From assembly GCA_020137815.1 (NCBI GenBank), contig CM035360.1, positions 5,622,250-5,686,249 on the forward strand: a DNA stretch of 64,000 nucleotides, written 5' to 3'. Below the pieces are notes generated by a model. That model had not been told where the DNA came from. It worked only from the letters and a program-made list of their open reading frames with translations, and ran no database searches. Below are positions 52,022-63,817 of the stretch, in pieces. Origin of the DNA: Hormiphora californensis (taxonomy: Eukaryota > Ctenophora > Tentaculata > Cydippida > Pleurobrachiidae). A program made the position numbers and the translations under genes. Numbering within the stretch: position 1 is the first letter of the stretch; the number at the start of each line of letters is the position of its first letter.

Positions 52022-52701
52022 ATCGACCTGGATTACAGGAGTTAGAGGAGTAGTAGTGATGATGTAGAGGAGTAACTAAACAGCGGGAATGCAGATTTTA
52101 AGGGAGTTAGAAAATGGAGTTTTATGGACTTATCAGTTATATCGGGGTGGTGCACGAGAGAAGGTAGAGTTCAGAGGAAGCATGACAGAGCATGATGGTG
52201 ACAGAGAACTGACGTAAAGTTGAGGCTGCTATCAAATTATTTATTATTACACATAAACTTGTTGAGTTACACATGAATAAGATAAACCCCATATATAATT
52301 ATCCAGAAGTCAGCTGATACATATTCTCAATTAAAGTGTTCGATTTGTATTTTATCCTTGCAACGATGTGTAATGTTAACTGCCTAGAATAGAGTTATAT
52401 CAATAAGTTTCCATTGCTAACAATCATGTGTTATTCTGCCTGACCCCAATTTGATGGGGTTGGCGGCGCCAGACATGTGTTATTTGTTTTTGTGAGAGTG
52501 TCATGTATCGAGTTAATATATTGCATAATTATGTTATGATTGAAGCGTGCTTGAATACATCAAATATTGTGTCTACTGTCTGATAAGTTCATTATTTTGA
52601 TGTGGTAATTGGGTGGTACCCTTCTTGGGACAACTCATCATTGTTTTGAGTAATATTTGACAGAAAAAAACATAACTAATATTCTAAATATTTTAACAGC
52701 A
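52022..52701. other. Intergenic spacer METTL27-EXOC8
   Basis: About 680 bp of AT-rich DNA between two plus-strand genes. It contains a short GC-rich relic at 52440-52480 related to that at 8757-8870; no gene is visible. Confidence 0.5.
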
Positions 52702-55700
52702 ATGTATCACGCTGGCGACTCTGAACACTACCAGAGAAAACTGAAGAATGAAAACTTCAACGCCAAAGAATGTAAGTACGATCAGTCTGTGTGTGGTTCT
52801 GCAGCTCAGGATCTGTATATTTAACTCCTTTTCCGAGAGGATTCTATTCAAACTCTGACACTGTCAGAGCATTGGCCTGACAACTCTCACACCCCATCCC
52901 TGACACCCTCTGACACCCTCTCTGACACCCCCTCTGACACCCTCTCTGACACCCCCTCTGACACCCTCTCTCCTTCGTTTTTTAGTTGTCCAGCAGCTCT
53001 GTAAGAATCTAGATAATGCTCAGGACCTGTACAGTATGAGGAAGGTGGTGGAGGGCATCAAACAAACCAACTCATCAGGTCGGGGGATATGAGTTATTGG
53101 TTGGGGGAGATAGTTAGAGAGGGGTCTCATTGTGTTGTCGATCGTATCGTATCAAGGAGAAACCACTTGTTATTAATCCATGGACAATGTAATATTCACA
53201 GTATGAATATCCAGATCTAAGACCAGCTGTATAACCCCTCCCCCTTTTCTAGATCTAACACCCTGTAACAACCCTCCTCTCTCTCCCCCAGATCTGTATA
53301 ACAACACTCCCCGCCCCAGATCTCCATTATAAACCCATCCCTCCCCCAGATCTCCAGCAGAATGTGTACCTGAACTACGATCAGTTTATAGAGACGAGTA
53401 AGGAGATCACATACCTGGAGGCTGAGGTATACAAGCTGGGTCATCTTCTTACTGAGCAGAAGGCTCTCATATCAGCACTCACGGATCCTGACCAGACTGG
53501 GTTTAACAAGTTAGTTAATTATTAATTAATTAATTAGTTACTAACATTACAATTAACAAGTTAGTTAACTCTAAATCTTTATTGAACAAGTTAATAATTG
53601 ATTTATTGAGTTGCAATCTTTGAGTTCAAGCTGCAGAGAACATATCTTATTTATCTCCTTTCGTTAGTCAAATGCACGTGTATCACATTGTTTGTTGCCA
53701 GGTCCGATGCTCGGGATAGTTCCGGGCCACTAACAGACCAGGACCTAAGTTTAACCAGCCTTGTGGAACTAGTTCAAGGTGCTGCTGTGCTACAGGATGT
53801 CCCTGACAGGAAGATCATCCACAGCGGTGTTATTACAGGTGCGATATATGACGTCACATGCCCATATATATGGTTTTTTTCGAGATATGATATTATGCCC
53901 ATATATGCAGTGTATTTCAATAACATTTCTCTCTCTCCAGAGCTGAAGGATGATGAGGAGAGGGAAGTGAGGATATTCCTGTTGAACGACTGTGTCATGA
54001 GCGCCGTCCCTACCAAGAGTGCCTGGATGTCTGAGAGCTACAAGGTAATTTGCGGGGAGAATCTCGTGTTTGTTATAGAAACTATCCTTTAGACTTTAAA
54101 CTGTAGCATTGTCTGTCAGTAGTTTATTATAGAAAATATCCTTTAGAGTTTAGCTCAAAACTATCAAACTTTGCTGTAAAAACTCCCTCTCACCCAGATG
54201 TGTGATCTATTGGAGCTGAAGAATGTCACTATAACGGAGGGGAAGGCGACCTTTACAGGAAACCTCACATTCAGGATAACTCAGTACCCGGCTAACACCT
54301 TCACGTACAAGGCACAGAATGAACAAGTCAAGGTAGGTTTTAGAAAACCCATTTTACCGGAATCGATTATAAGTGTTAAAAATATATTATTGGGTACAGT
54401 GTACCGGGTACCCCCTCTTGCTTCCACGAGATTTGAAGTGTACTGGAAAGCGCGGAAGAGGGGACCGTAACAGGAATTGAAGGTTTGGATGTCTTTTTAA
54501 TCCATCACACACACACCCCATCAGAGAGAGTGGGTATCGCTGATAAAGCAGGCACAACAGGACTGTAAGGAGACTCCTAGCAACTCAGAGGATGCAACCT
54601 CTATGGCGTGCAGTCCAGGGGGCAGTGATATAGAGGGCACTACGGCTGAGGAAAAACGTAGAAAGGTACTGGCGGAATCAATGTTACAAACCCATTATTA
54701 TAATTTTTCGTATCTAACTTGACTTAGATTACCGTTTTGGCGTAATTTGCGGTCAAAGTATGCCAAATCAGCCGAAAATGCCTAAAAATTAGTTAATTGG
54801 CCTTCTTTGACCGCAAAATTACGCCAAAACGGTAAGAGATAGGCTCTAAATTTTTCCACAACTCTTAGATTGAAATTTTTTTCTGAACAAAATGGCACCA
54901 ATGAAAAGTCTCTAAACCATTCCTAAGTGGCTATAGCATATAGCCAAAATACGGTTATGCGCATATCTAATTATCCAATTATCTAATTAACCAGATGAGA
55001 TAGAGACTTAATTTCAGCACCTACCCCCACTAATGCGAGGACGCTACACAATCTAGTGCCCTTGATTTTTTCTCTACTCGTCTCCTAAGATGGTTTTTGG
55101 GTTTTCCTGCCAGGCTAGAAATACATGTATTTACATGTGTTTACTTCTTGCGCGCTCAGCGCGCGTGCGCACTTCCGATTATCGTGTACTTTTTTTTGGT
55201 GATACTAGACACCTATCCGGACCTATTGGTGAAGAAATTAGCTTGTTAAAAATTTTGCTGAAAAAATATACTAAAATTCCCTAACTATAGATACTACAGT
55301 ACTGGACATTCAATTTCCCCTTCTCACTAACCCACTGTCATATCTTTCTGTCAGAACCTCCAGCTAGAGCGACTGCAAGAGCTCCCTGAGCATCTGGACG
55401 TGTGCATTGCACAAAGGAACTTTGATGACGCTGTAAGGAGGATAAGGAATGCAAAACAGGCCCTGAATGAGTAAGTTATATTGTCAGCTGAGAAATATAT
55501 CCTTTCTTTTTTGTCTGTTATAATTAACAATCGCAGCTACATTTGCCTATCTAACTTACTGCTTTTGAGTACAAACCGTGGGAAACAATATCACATGTCA
55601 CCTACCTAGCAGCTCTGTATTATAGTGTCCACATGCAGTAGTTCATTCTTGTCACATGTATCTAGGTTGGAGCAGACGAGTAACGCGGAACTAAAGGGTC

Positions 55701-58700
55701 GGATAGATAAGAGAATCAGACAGCTAACTGACATGTTAGTGGATGTTAACATGGGTGCGGGCATGTACGCCTATGGGAAGGCAAGCAAGAAGCCTGTGAA
55801 GCATCTCATCATGCTGGACAAGGTGAGGGATCGTTGCAGTTCCACAATGTTCCTGGGAGTTGCAGTTCTATAATTCAGTGGCATATATTATCTGCAGTTG
55901 TGCCATTCATGTTTTTTGTGAAAAATAGTGCCCGTTTCACCTATCACAGTTGGGCAAATTATTTTGGTACGTCTGTAAAATACTACAATATAGATGATTC
56001 ACAACAGCTCTCGCTAACAGGTGATTCAAGCTACTGCCCTGTTCCTGAGGAACAAGTCCCTAACTTTAAAGATGACACTGAGGAGAATCAAGATGGAGGG
56101 CACCATGACACTGTATATTCGGAAACTCTCCCAGGTATGTCATGAACATGATAATTCCATCCTAATTCCCCAGAGACAGAATTGAGTACGATGTACCCTG
56201 AACTCTCTCTTAACAGGGAAGGGAACAGCACAGGATAGAGAGGGGTACAGATTTGGTGGTGGTATAGTGGGTGTACCCAAGAGACAGAAATGGTGTAATT
56301 ATAGTCTCGCTTTCTTTTTTAACCATTCCCAATTCACTATTCATGTTTTACAGGCGTTCTTCAACACAGTTGCAGTGGTCGGTGTTGAGTTTCAATCAGT
56401 GTTTAGTGCCACTAATACTAGCTGTTTACCGGGTATGTTTTAGTAGGTACCTGTGTTAGTAGGTACATGTGATACCTGGTAGGTACAATCATACCCACCC
56501 CACCAGCTGATTAGAGTTTTTTAGAATCAAATAAAACTTCATTCTAACTCATCGATCTAACATTTCAGCCTACGTGTCCTGGGTTGAGTCAGAGTTGTGT
56601 ATATTCACTGAGATGTTCTCCCGTCAAGTCTTCCCCCAGGGTAGTGTCCTGGGTCACGGTGTAGCGGGGGAGTGTGTTGCCATCGCTATGACACATGCTC
56701 TACAGGTACGAGGGTGGGACAGTCCCGCTGGGACCCAATATTTAACTGCATGACACTCATGACCATTTAACTTTTGAGTTTTACACTTAAATTTTAAGTG
56801 TAAACCTGAGAAGTGTGAAGTATTTTCGTAATACCAATGATTCCCCCTGTACAGTTAAACGAGAATGGTCTCGACTTCCGGTTTCTACTATTCCGTCTCC
56901 TTCACTCAGAAATATCATCCACCCTACAAAGGAACCATATCCAAATTATTGAGGCCATCCAACTCCGAGCCAAGGTATGATCTAGACTGTAGTATTGTGT
57001 ATATTTGCAGACTGTTAATTCCTTCATGTCTTGATGAGTCTTGTTGAGTAATTCATGATCCAACCCTCTCCTTTCCTCTATAAAAACACGACTACATCTT
57101 GAATCTTCGCCCTACGACCCTGTCTCTTATGACTTTATCAGAAACCTACGACCCTGTCTGACTTTATTAATCCTATCTCCAGGAAGAGAAGTGGAAGATG
57201 GTATACATGAAGAGAGCTGATTTGACGAGGCTAGAGGAACTACTGGGCTTCTATAACGTCGACATAAAGAAGGTATCAGCAATCCTTCACCTAAATAATA
57301 ATAAAACTCGCCCGATACTATGATCGGCGATAGCCAGTACTGTGTAACTAACCCAATAACTTTGCGACCAGTACTGTGTAACTAACCCAATAACTTTGCG
57401 ACCAGTACTGTGTAACTAACCCAATAACTTTGCGACCAGTACTGTGTAACTAACCCAATGACTTTGCAGTACTGTGTAACTAACCCAATAACTTTGCAGT
57501 ACTGTGTAACTAACCCAATAACTTTGCGACCAGTACTGTGTAACTAACCCAATAACTTTGCAGTACTGTGTAACTAACCCAATAACTTTGCAGTACTGTG
57601 TAACTAACCCAATAACTTTGCAGTACTGTGTAACTAACCCAATAACTTTGCGACCAGTACTGTGTAACTAACTCAATAACTTTGCGACCAGTACTGTGTA
57701 ACTAACCCAATAACTTTGCAGTACTGTGTAACTAACCCAATAACTTTGCGACCAGTACTGTGTAACTAACCCAATAACTTTGCAGTACTGTGTAACTAAC
57801 CCAATAACTTTGCAGTACTGTGTAACTAACCCAATAACTTTGCAGTACTGTGTAACTAACCCAATAACTTTGCGACCAGTACTGTGTAACTAACTCAATA
57901 ACTTTGCGACCAGTACTGTGTAACTAACCCAATAACTTTGCAGTACTGTGTAACTAACCCAATAACTTTGCGACCAGTACTGTGTAACTAACCCAATAAC
58001 TTTGCAGTACTGTGTAACTAACCCAATAACTTTGCGACCAGTACTGTGTAACTAACCCAATAACTTTGCAGTACTGTGTAACGACAACGAAGGATGAGGA
58101 AGTCACACTAGGATTGATGTTGTGTAACAGTGTACTCAGCTTTGTTCGGTCCTTCCATTCCTACCTACTGGATGCCAAAAAGGTAAACGAACTGACATTT
58201 CAATCCGGGAATCAGAATATAATTCCAGGATGTGACATATATTACACATTGGGATTTGAATAACCTTGGAACTATTAAGGGGTTAAATTTTACTTTTTTA
58301 CTACATCCGTGGCCTCTTTCAGATGTATAACCCAAGAGTAAAAAAGCAACTGATAGCCTCTACGAGGAGCTGTCTTACTAACCAACACTTCGCACTCAGT
58401 GTCGCAATGGTGGTAAGTTACAACAGACAGAAACAAGTAAACAACCAATCAGAACTCGTTATTTAGGTCACGTGACTGGTTATCAGCCAATCAGGGACCA
58501 GTATTTCCTGATTCGGTCGGTTCCTGGTGGTAAGTTACAACAGACCGCGTGGTTCGTCTGGCGATGCGATCCTAGAGTTTGCTTAGATCGCGTTTGCAGA
58601 ACGAGACAGAGTTCGTAAATAATACGGGCATATTTTTATTGAGGTCCTTTATAGAAACAGAAAGATCACCTGTACCACTAATTAGATAGTTAGGGTAGCG

Positions 58701-61546
58701 ACTGGCTATTTGAAACAGTTTTTCACTTTTTTCCCTTGCCTGCCCACAAGTCAAGTCGAACCCAAATTTTTTTGACCTTGTGTTACCGAGACAGTCCCTG
58801 GGTAGTTTTTTGGGTGGTTGGAGATGTCTCATTTTGTCTTCCGGGGTCAGGGTCACGTGATATCTATCCAAATTTGGTGTTTCAATTTACCCGCCTCGGT
58901 CTGCTAATTTGAAACACCCGTATCTCCCTCAATTTCTCCACGAAACCAAAATTTTTGACATTGAATAGTTAGAAAAGGGTTGTGCAGAGCCATTCCATGT
59001 CTGAAATCTGAATTTTGTTGAACGTGCTTGGTGCAATGACCTTTTCCAAAAACTGTTTCAAATTAGCAGGAAAACAGTTTTTGCCTCATATTCGGCCAAC
59101 TTTTGGCGGAAATGACTCAAATCATAGTTTATATCCTGCCTCACACGGCGTGCCTGGTGAAATTTTAACACGACCTAGCATGCAACGGGAAACCACCACT
59201 TGTACGTGGTAGCTGAGGGTCTACAGAATGGCGCTACGGTGCGGGAAAAAAAAGTCCATGCCCTAAAATCGTTTTTTTTTACTTTTATTTGATTTGGGTC
59301 AAAATTGGCTATATTAAACGTGGCCCCGAAAAATCCATAATGACTTAGCACACGAAATATGTCACCCCTACCTATTTTTGCACGTAGAATCGATTGCCGT
59401 TGAAGTCGAATCTCTAAAATGACTGTAAAATGGTCAAAAGTTGATTTTTTACCATTTTTTGGAGGTTTTTGGCCCCTAAACCATTGAAAACGTTGAGATA
59501 GGAATTTGAAATTAGTGCCAATCGTTAAAATGGTCATTTTTCTACCAAGAACCAAGTTTTCGTGTATATCCGATTTATGGTTAGATTTGGGCAAATTGTT
59601 GAAATCTGCCAACTAGGAGAACCGTAACTTGATTTTCTTGTTTTTTGGATTTTGGCATTTTTGACAAACTTCTGATTGAAATGGTCAATCGGGACCATGC
59701 TTAAGTTGTTTATGGGACAATTTTCGACTAAAATCCAAGATTTCATACCAATCCAATAACAGATCGTTGATTTATAGAAAATTTAAGTAGGAAAAACGGT
59801 GAAAATAAGCAAGAAAAGTTGTTATTTTCACCGTTTTGCCTACTTAGATTTTCTATAAATCAACGATCTGTTATTGGATTGGTATGAAATCTTGGATTTT
59901 AGTCGAAAATTGTCCCATAAACAACTTAAGCATGGTCCCGATTGACCATTTCAATCAGAAGTTTGTCAAAAATGCCAAAATCCAAAAAACAAGAAAATCA
60001 AGTTACGGTTCTCCTAGTTGGCAGATTTCAACAATTTGCCCAAATCTGACCATAAATCGGATATACACGAAAACTTGGTTCTTGGTAGAAAAATGACCAT
60101 TTTAACGATTGGCACTAATTTCAAATTCCTATCTCAACGTTTTCAATGGTTTAGGGGCCAAAAACCTCCAAAAAATGGTAAAAAATCAACTTTTGACCAT
60201 TTTACAGTCATTTTAGAGATTCGAATTCAACGGCAATCGATTCTACGTGCAAAAATAGGTGGGGGTGACATATTTCGTGTGCTAAGTCATTATGGATTTT
60301 TCGGGGCCACGTTTAATATAGCCAATTTTGACCCAAATCAAATAAAAGTAAAAAAAACGATTTTAGGGCATGGACTTTTTTTTCCCGCACCGTAGCGCCA
60401 TTCTGTAGACCCTCAGCTACCACGTACAAGTGGTGGTTTCCCGTTGCATGCTAGGTCGTGTTAAAATTTCACCAGGCACGCCGTGCTCATGCTCATATTG
60501 AACAACAAAAATTTCGACAATCCAATCGGAGAAAATTGTTTCAAATAGCCCTCCTCAGTGTTTCAAGTTACCAGACTCTCTTCACTGTGCTACAGCACAC
60601 ACACGACACCAATCAGAGAGCAAATAACGCGCATTTGTTTCAAATAACCAGAGCACGTGTTTCAAGTTATCAGACACTGTTTCAAGTTAGCAGGCGTTTC
60701 AAATTGCCAGTCGCTACCCTAATCATTCTCTACCTCGACTCAGGACACAGAGGATGAACAGAACAAATCAATTCTGAGTTCCAGTAAAATCTTCTACAAC
60801 AGAGCATTCATCCCTGCTGTTGTGGCCTTCCTAGAGTCTCAGGTTAGTGGAAAAGTTACATAGTATTACATCATCCTAGATGCTCGGTGGCACACAATCA
60901 AAAGGGGGCCGGGAGGCTGCGTGACAAGTACACCTAACATTTCTCTTCTACAGGTGTTTATGCAGCCAGTGGTAGAGTTGCGAGCCGTCATAGAACAAGT
61001 AAAGGTCAGTAGTTTGTATTCCTATCCGGGGAGGGGGGGGGGGGCTATGAGCCGTCATAGAACAAGTAAAGGTCAGTAGTTTGTATACCTATCCGGGAAG
61101 GGGGGGGGCTATGAGCCGTCATAGAACAAGTAAAGGTCAGTAGTTTGTATTCCTATCCGGGGAAGGGGGGGGGCTATGAGCCGTCATAGAACAAGTAAAG
61201 GTCAGTAGTTTGTATACCTATCCGGGAAGGGGGGGGGCTATGAGCCGTCATAGAACAAGTAAAGGTCAGTAGTTTGTATTCCTATCCGGGGAGGGGGGGG
61301 GGGCTATGAGCCGTCATAGAACAAGTAAAGGTCAGTAGTTTGTATACCTATCCGGGAAGGGGGGTCTTTTCTGTATGGACTGTTAGTGTTGGTATATTTG
61401 GTAAAAGAAACTAATAGTTACACCTATCAAGTATATGCATTTTAAAAGTTTGTCTTTTCCATCACTCCATCACTCCATCACTCCATCACTGCATCCAGCA
61501 CAGCCCACAAGATTTAAGGCAATTCCTGGACATCCACTTTGTGTAA
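52702..61546 (+). CDS. EXOC8: EXOC8 (Exo84), exocyst complex subunit
   Basis: Nineteen exons fit in phase: 52702-52771, 52986-53078, 53350-53509, 53702-53838, 53941-54044, 54198-54332, 54525-54665, 55355-55470, 55666-55822, 56021-56134, 56354-56432, 56569-56705, 56855-56974, 57183-57272, 58072-58182, 58323-58412, 60744-60842, 60954-61004 and 61499-61546; about 683 residues (human about 725). The exocyst tethers secretory vesicles at the plasma membrane. The N-terminal coiled coil has YLNYDQFIETSKEITYLEAE and YKLGHLLTEQKAL; a PH-like region follows (FLLNDCVMSAV to REWVSLIK); then LPEHLDVCIAQRNFDDAV and the helical Exo84 C-terminal region. The first 17 exons are secure; the last two are weaker, and the final one overlaps the cathepsin gene antisense. 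Several introns contain splice-spanning repeats and mobile elements. Confidence 0.92.
53215..53352 (+). repeat. Repeated acceptor and exon start before EXOC8 exon 3
   Basis: CCCCAGATCT(CC) occurs three times within about 75 bp, with related AGATCTAA copies upstream at about 53215-53260; the last is the exon 3 acceptor. Units of about 35 bp contain TATAACAAC/TATAAACCC spacers. Confidence 0.7.
54729..54834. mobile_element. Short inverted-repeat relic
   Basis: TTACCGTTTTGGCGTAATTT with GCGGTCAAAG at 54729-54758 is matched by its inverted complement at 54804-54834. It is probably a MITE remnant in EXOC8 intron 7, next to sequence at 55190-55330 that resembles the loop of the element at 1943-3333. 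Confidence 0.6.
57337..58071 (+). repeat. 30/34-bp array of splice acceptors before EXOC8 exon 15, 23 copies plus the exon
   Basis: Units are TACTGTGTAACTAACCCAAT followed by AACTTTGCAG (30 bp) or AACTTTGCGACCAG (34 bp). The real exon starts TACTGTGTAACGACAACG at 58072, so each unit carries an acceptor AG plus the first 11 bases of the exon. The 30-bp form is stop-free in the gene's frame (YCVTNPITLQ). Confidence 0.95.
58429..58526 (-). mobile_element. hAT MITE copy E, one end truncated
   Basis: Same family; the left terminal bases are missing or altered (AGAAACAAG instead of the full end). It is flanked by a 19-bp direct repeat GTGGTAAGTTACAACAGAC (58410-58428, 58527-58545), which includes the EXOC8 exon 16 end and donor. 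Confidence 0.85.
58693..60719. mobile_element. TA-flanked MITE invaded by the foldback element
   Basis: Ends GGGTAGCGACTGGCTATTTG and the inverted equivalent ending in CCAGTCGCTACCC, flanked by TA (58691-58692, 60720-60721). The interior repeats TTTCAAATTAGCAG-like words. The 1.34-kb foldback copy 2 lies inside it, so the MITE came first. Located in EXOC8 intron 16. Confidence 0.8.
59144..60485. mobile_element. 1.34-kb foldback element, copy 2, TSD CTCA
   Basis: Closely similar to copy 1 (24905-26244), with the same termini CACGGCGTGCCTGGTGAAA. Here the flanking duplication is CTCA (59140-59143, 60486-60489). Arms of about 670 bp meet near 59815. Confidence 0.92.
60982..61366 (+). repeat. 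Tandem array spanning the EXOC8 exon 18 donor, 6 copies
   Basis: Unit GAGCCGTCATAGAACAAGTA, AAG, then GTCAGTAGTTTGTATWCC and a G-rich run, about 62-66 bp. The first copy is the exon end and donor; five more follow in the intron, each with a G8-G12 run and a complete donor. Confidence 0.93.
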
Positions 61547-63817
61547 GTTTTGTGATAACAGAATCCCTCTCCTTGCCAGTAACTACAGTACAACTGGTAA
61601 TCGAAACAAGACACATTGCTCTTTTCTTCCTCTTCCTCAGGTTCTGTCTCACTACCACCTCCGCTGGATGCATCAGTTGTGTCTGGCCTCCACTGAGTTA
61701 CAGAGACAAAGCTCCCAGCGGGTCCCCCAACATTATATTTGTTCAGGGTGTCGATATCAAACTTGTGCCCAAAACTCTCCAGCACCTCCCCGTTAAGAGC
61801 TGCACTGTAACTATCAGCTCCTACAGTTACCTTCAAAGAGAGACTATCACCTTCAATTGTGGGGTAGTCTCCAATCACCTTGGTCCCCCAAGTTCCACTT
61901 GTCTTACTGTTGATCCGGTAGACCCCTTTAGCCTCCTGGAACTCGATATGATATGCAATATCGCTGCTTGAGAAGACGTTAAAGAACCACTTCCCAGTAG
62001 ATGACGTCACAGAGGTAACGTTAACTTCAAACATATCTCCCGAGGAGACCCCATCCAGTTTGATCTTCTTCTTCTTAGTGATATCTGTGGTCTGGTATAC
62101 AGAGTTGTAGGTGACCTGGTCATCCTCACTAGCATCGTCATCTTGGGAGCTGTCTGATCCGTCCAGGGCAAGGATGGGGTAGGATGCCCAGTAACTGTAC
62201 CCGTCAGAGGAGCACCCTCGCTGTAGCTTAAAGTACCCATCAATACCCCAGGATGTGCCCCAGCTGTTCTTAATTAGCAGAGAATCAGCATCGTACCCAA
62301 CCAGGGTTACCAAGTGGTTACAGTTCTCCCCCAGACAACTGTCAATAGTTCCACTTTCGTAGTAGTAGACGGTGTCATCTACGTAGACACAGATAGCTAC
62401 TGGTCCGTAGCTGCCCAAGTTGGTTAACATAGAACTCTCTGAGTCGGATTCTCTCATGACCTGAAAAAGAACTTGGGTAAAACATTTGGACACATTTTAT
62501 ATTGATTGAGGCAGCCTGTTATCATGTTCAAAAGATAAGACTTGAAGGAAGGACCGCTATACTAAAACAAGAATAATTTCAGTTTGTTCACCTAACGGGT
62601 AGGTATCAAGTCTAAATACCTTGTATCCAGTTAGTTGTGCCCCCTCCAACCCATTAGTTCCATCCCTGGAACAGTCATCTGCTGTCTTGGCTCCCTCATA
62701 GGGGGTATCCTCTAGCAGTGCTACAAAGTTATTCTCCTTGATATCAGTCCAGACGGTCGGCCACCACCCACCACTACAACCATACGCGCTGTTACAGTCG
62801 ATCACCTATAGAGGAGTGTGATGGGGTTAGCTTTGTTCTTACTCTCCATGGTGCAGAGAGAGCGAGAGATGTTCGAACAAGGCAAGGTTAGCTATGGAAA
62901 TGTGAGCAAGCAATTTAAGTCCAGTAAAGGTAGCATTTATTGAAAACAAGTTCTGTCTGCTAACCTGTTGCTCACTGAAGTTTTTAAGGTTCCCCGTTGC
63001 TATGAAATAAGATGATTCAACGGTGGCGATGGCACCGAATGCCCAACATGAACCACACGTTCCTGTAAAAGAGTGATTTCGAGTTAGAGAATAACGTGTA
63101 CTATAATAATACAAGCATATTACATAGAAGTGGTTAACAAGTTAGATAAGGGTGTGCTAACTATTAGTTAGCACACCCACTGGTTAGGCGAAGTCACGGG
63201 CGGAGTTTAGTGTTAGAGGAAGTCAGTGTTTTCTTGTACCTACCTTGATTTTTAACAGGTGTAACAGCCCCGTGATCCCTCCAATCCAGACTCTCCTCAT
63301 CACTCCGTTTCCCTCTGATCCTCCCAGCAGGACCCATCTTCCCAGCAGGACCCATCCTGTTCCTGGGTAGTGGTGGCCTCATCCCACCCTCATCTCCACC
63401 CCTTACCTGGGGCTGGGAGGTCCACTTGGCCTTAGTCTCTGTCATGTGAGTCATGTTAACACCAAGATATCCCTTCTTCTCATCATCTGTCATCATAGCG
63501 AAGAAGTTCTCTCCCATTTTGAATTTATCCTCTCCCCGCTCCGCACGGAGTGCTTGGATCCTTGTTCGGGAGGCTTGGAACAACTTGAACCGCTCTGTTT
63601 TAGTTCCGTCAGTTAGAAGATCCTCCATTCGGTGGCCCTGTCTTCGTGGTCCTCGAAGTTGATCCCTCTCACTGGCCCCCTGGGCTAGGGACCTGTCCCA
63701 TAAAGCATTGAACTCCGTCCGGGCCTGGAGGGCTTCTGTCCTGGGATGACGCCTTGCATCTAGTGCCTTGATGGCGCAGAGGACGCCTAGGGCAAACAAC
63801 ACTAATCTTGTCGACAT
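61486..63817 (-). CDS. Secreted cathepsin (C1A peptidase) with C-terminal galectin and ShKT domains
   Basis: Four minus-strand exons, 63817-63244, 63062-62965, 62805-62620 and 62460-61486, encode 610 residues against about 330 for a usual cathepsin L. Residues 1-19 are a signal peptide; ~45-145 form an I29-type propeptide (ERFKLFQASRTRIQALRAE, FKMGENFFAMMTDDEKKGY). The mature protease starts near SLDWRDHGAVTPVKNQG; catalytic residues are all present: Q191, C197 (GSCWAF), H335 (NHLVTLVGYD) and N351 (IKNSWGTSWG). An acidic linker (~386-402) leads to a galectin-like beta-sandwich (~407-545; FFNVFSSSDIAYHIEF, NSKTSGTWG, SYSAALNGEVLESFGHKFD). The last 43 residues are a six-cysteine ShKT module. 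The galectin-like domain could direct the protease to glycans. ShKT modules are common in invertebrate extracellular enzymes and do not by themselves imply a toxin. Confidence 0.92.

Noticed and set aside
57337-58071. CRISPR array
   Set aside because: Units are contiguous with no unique spacers and the DNA is an animal intron; it is a tandem repeat of a splice acceptor.
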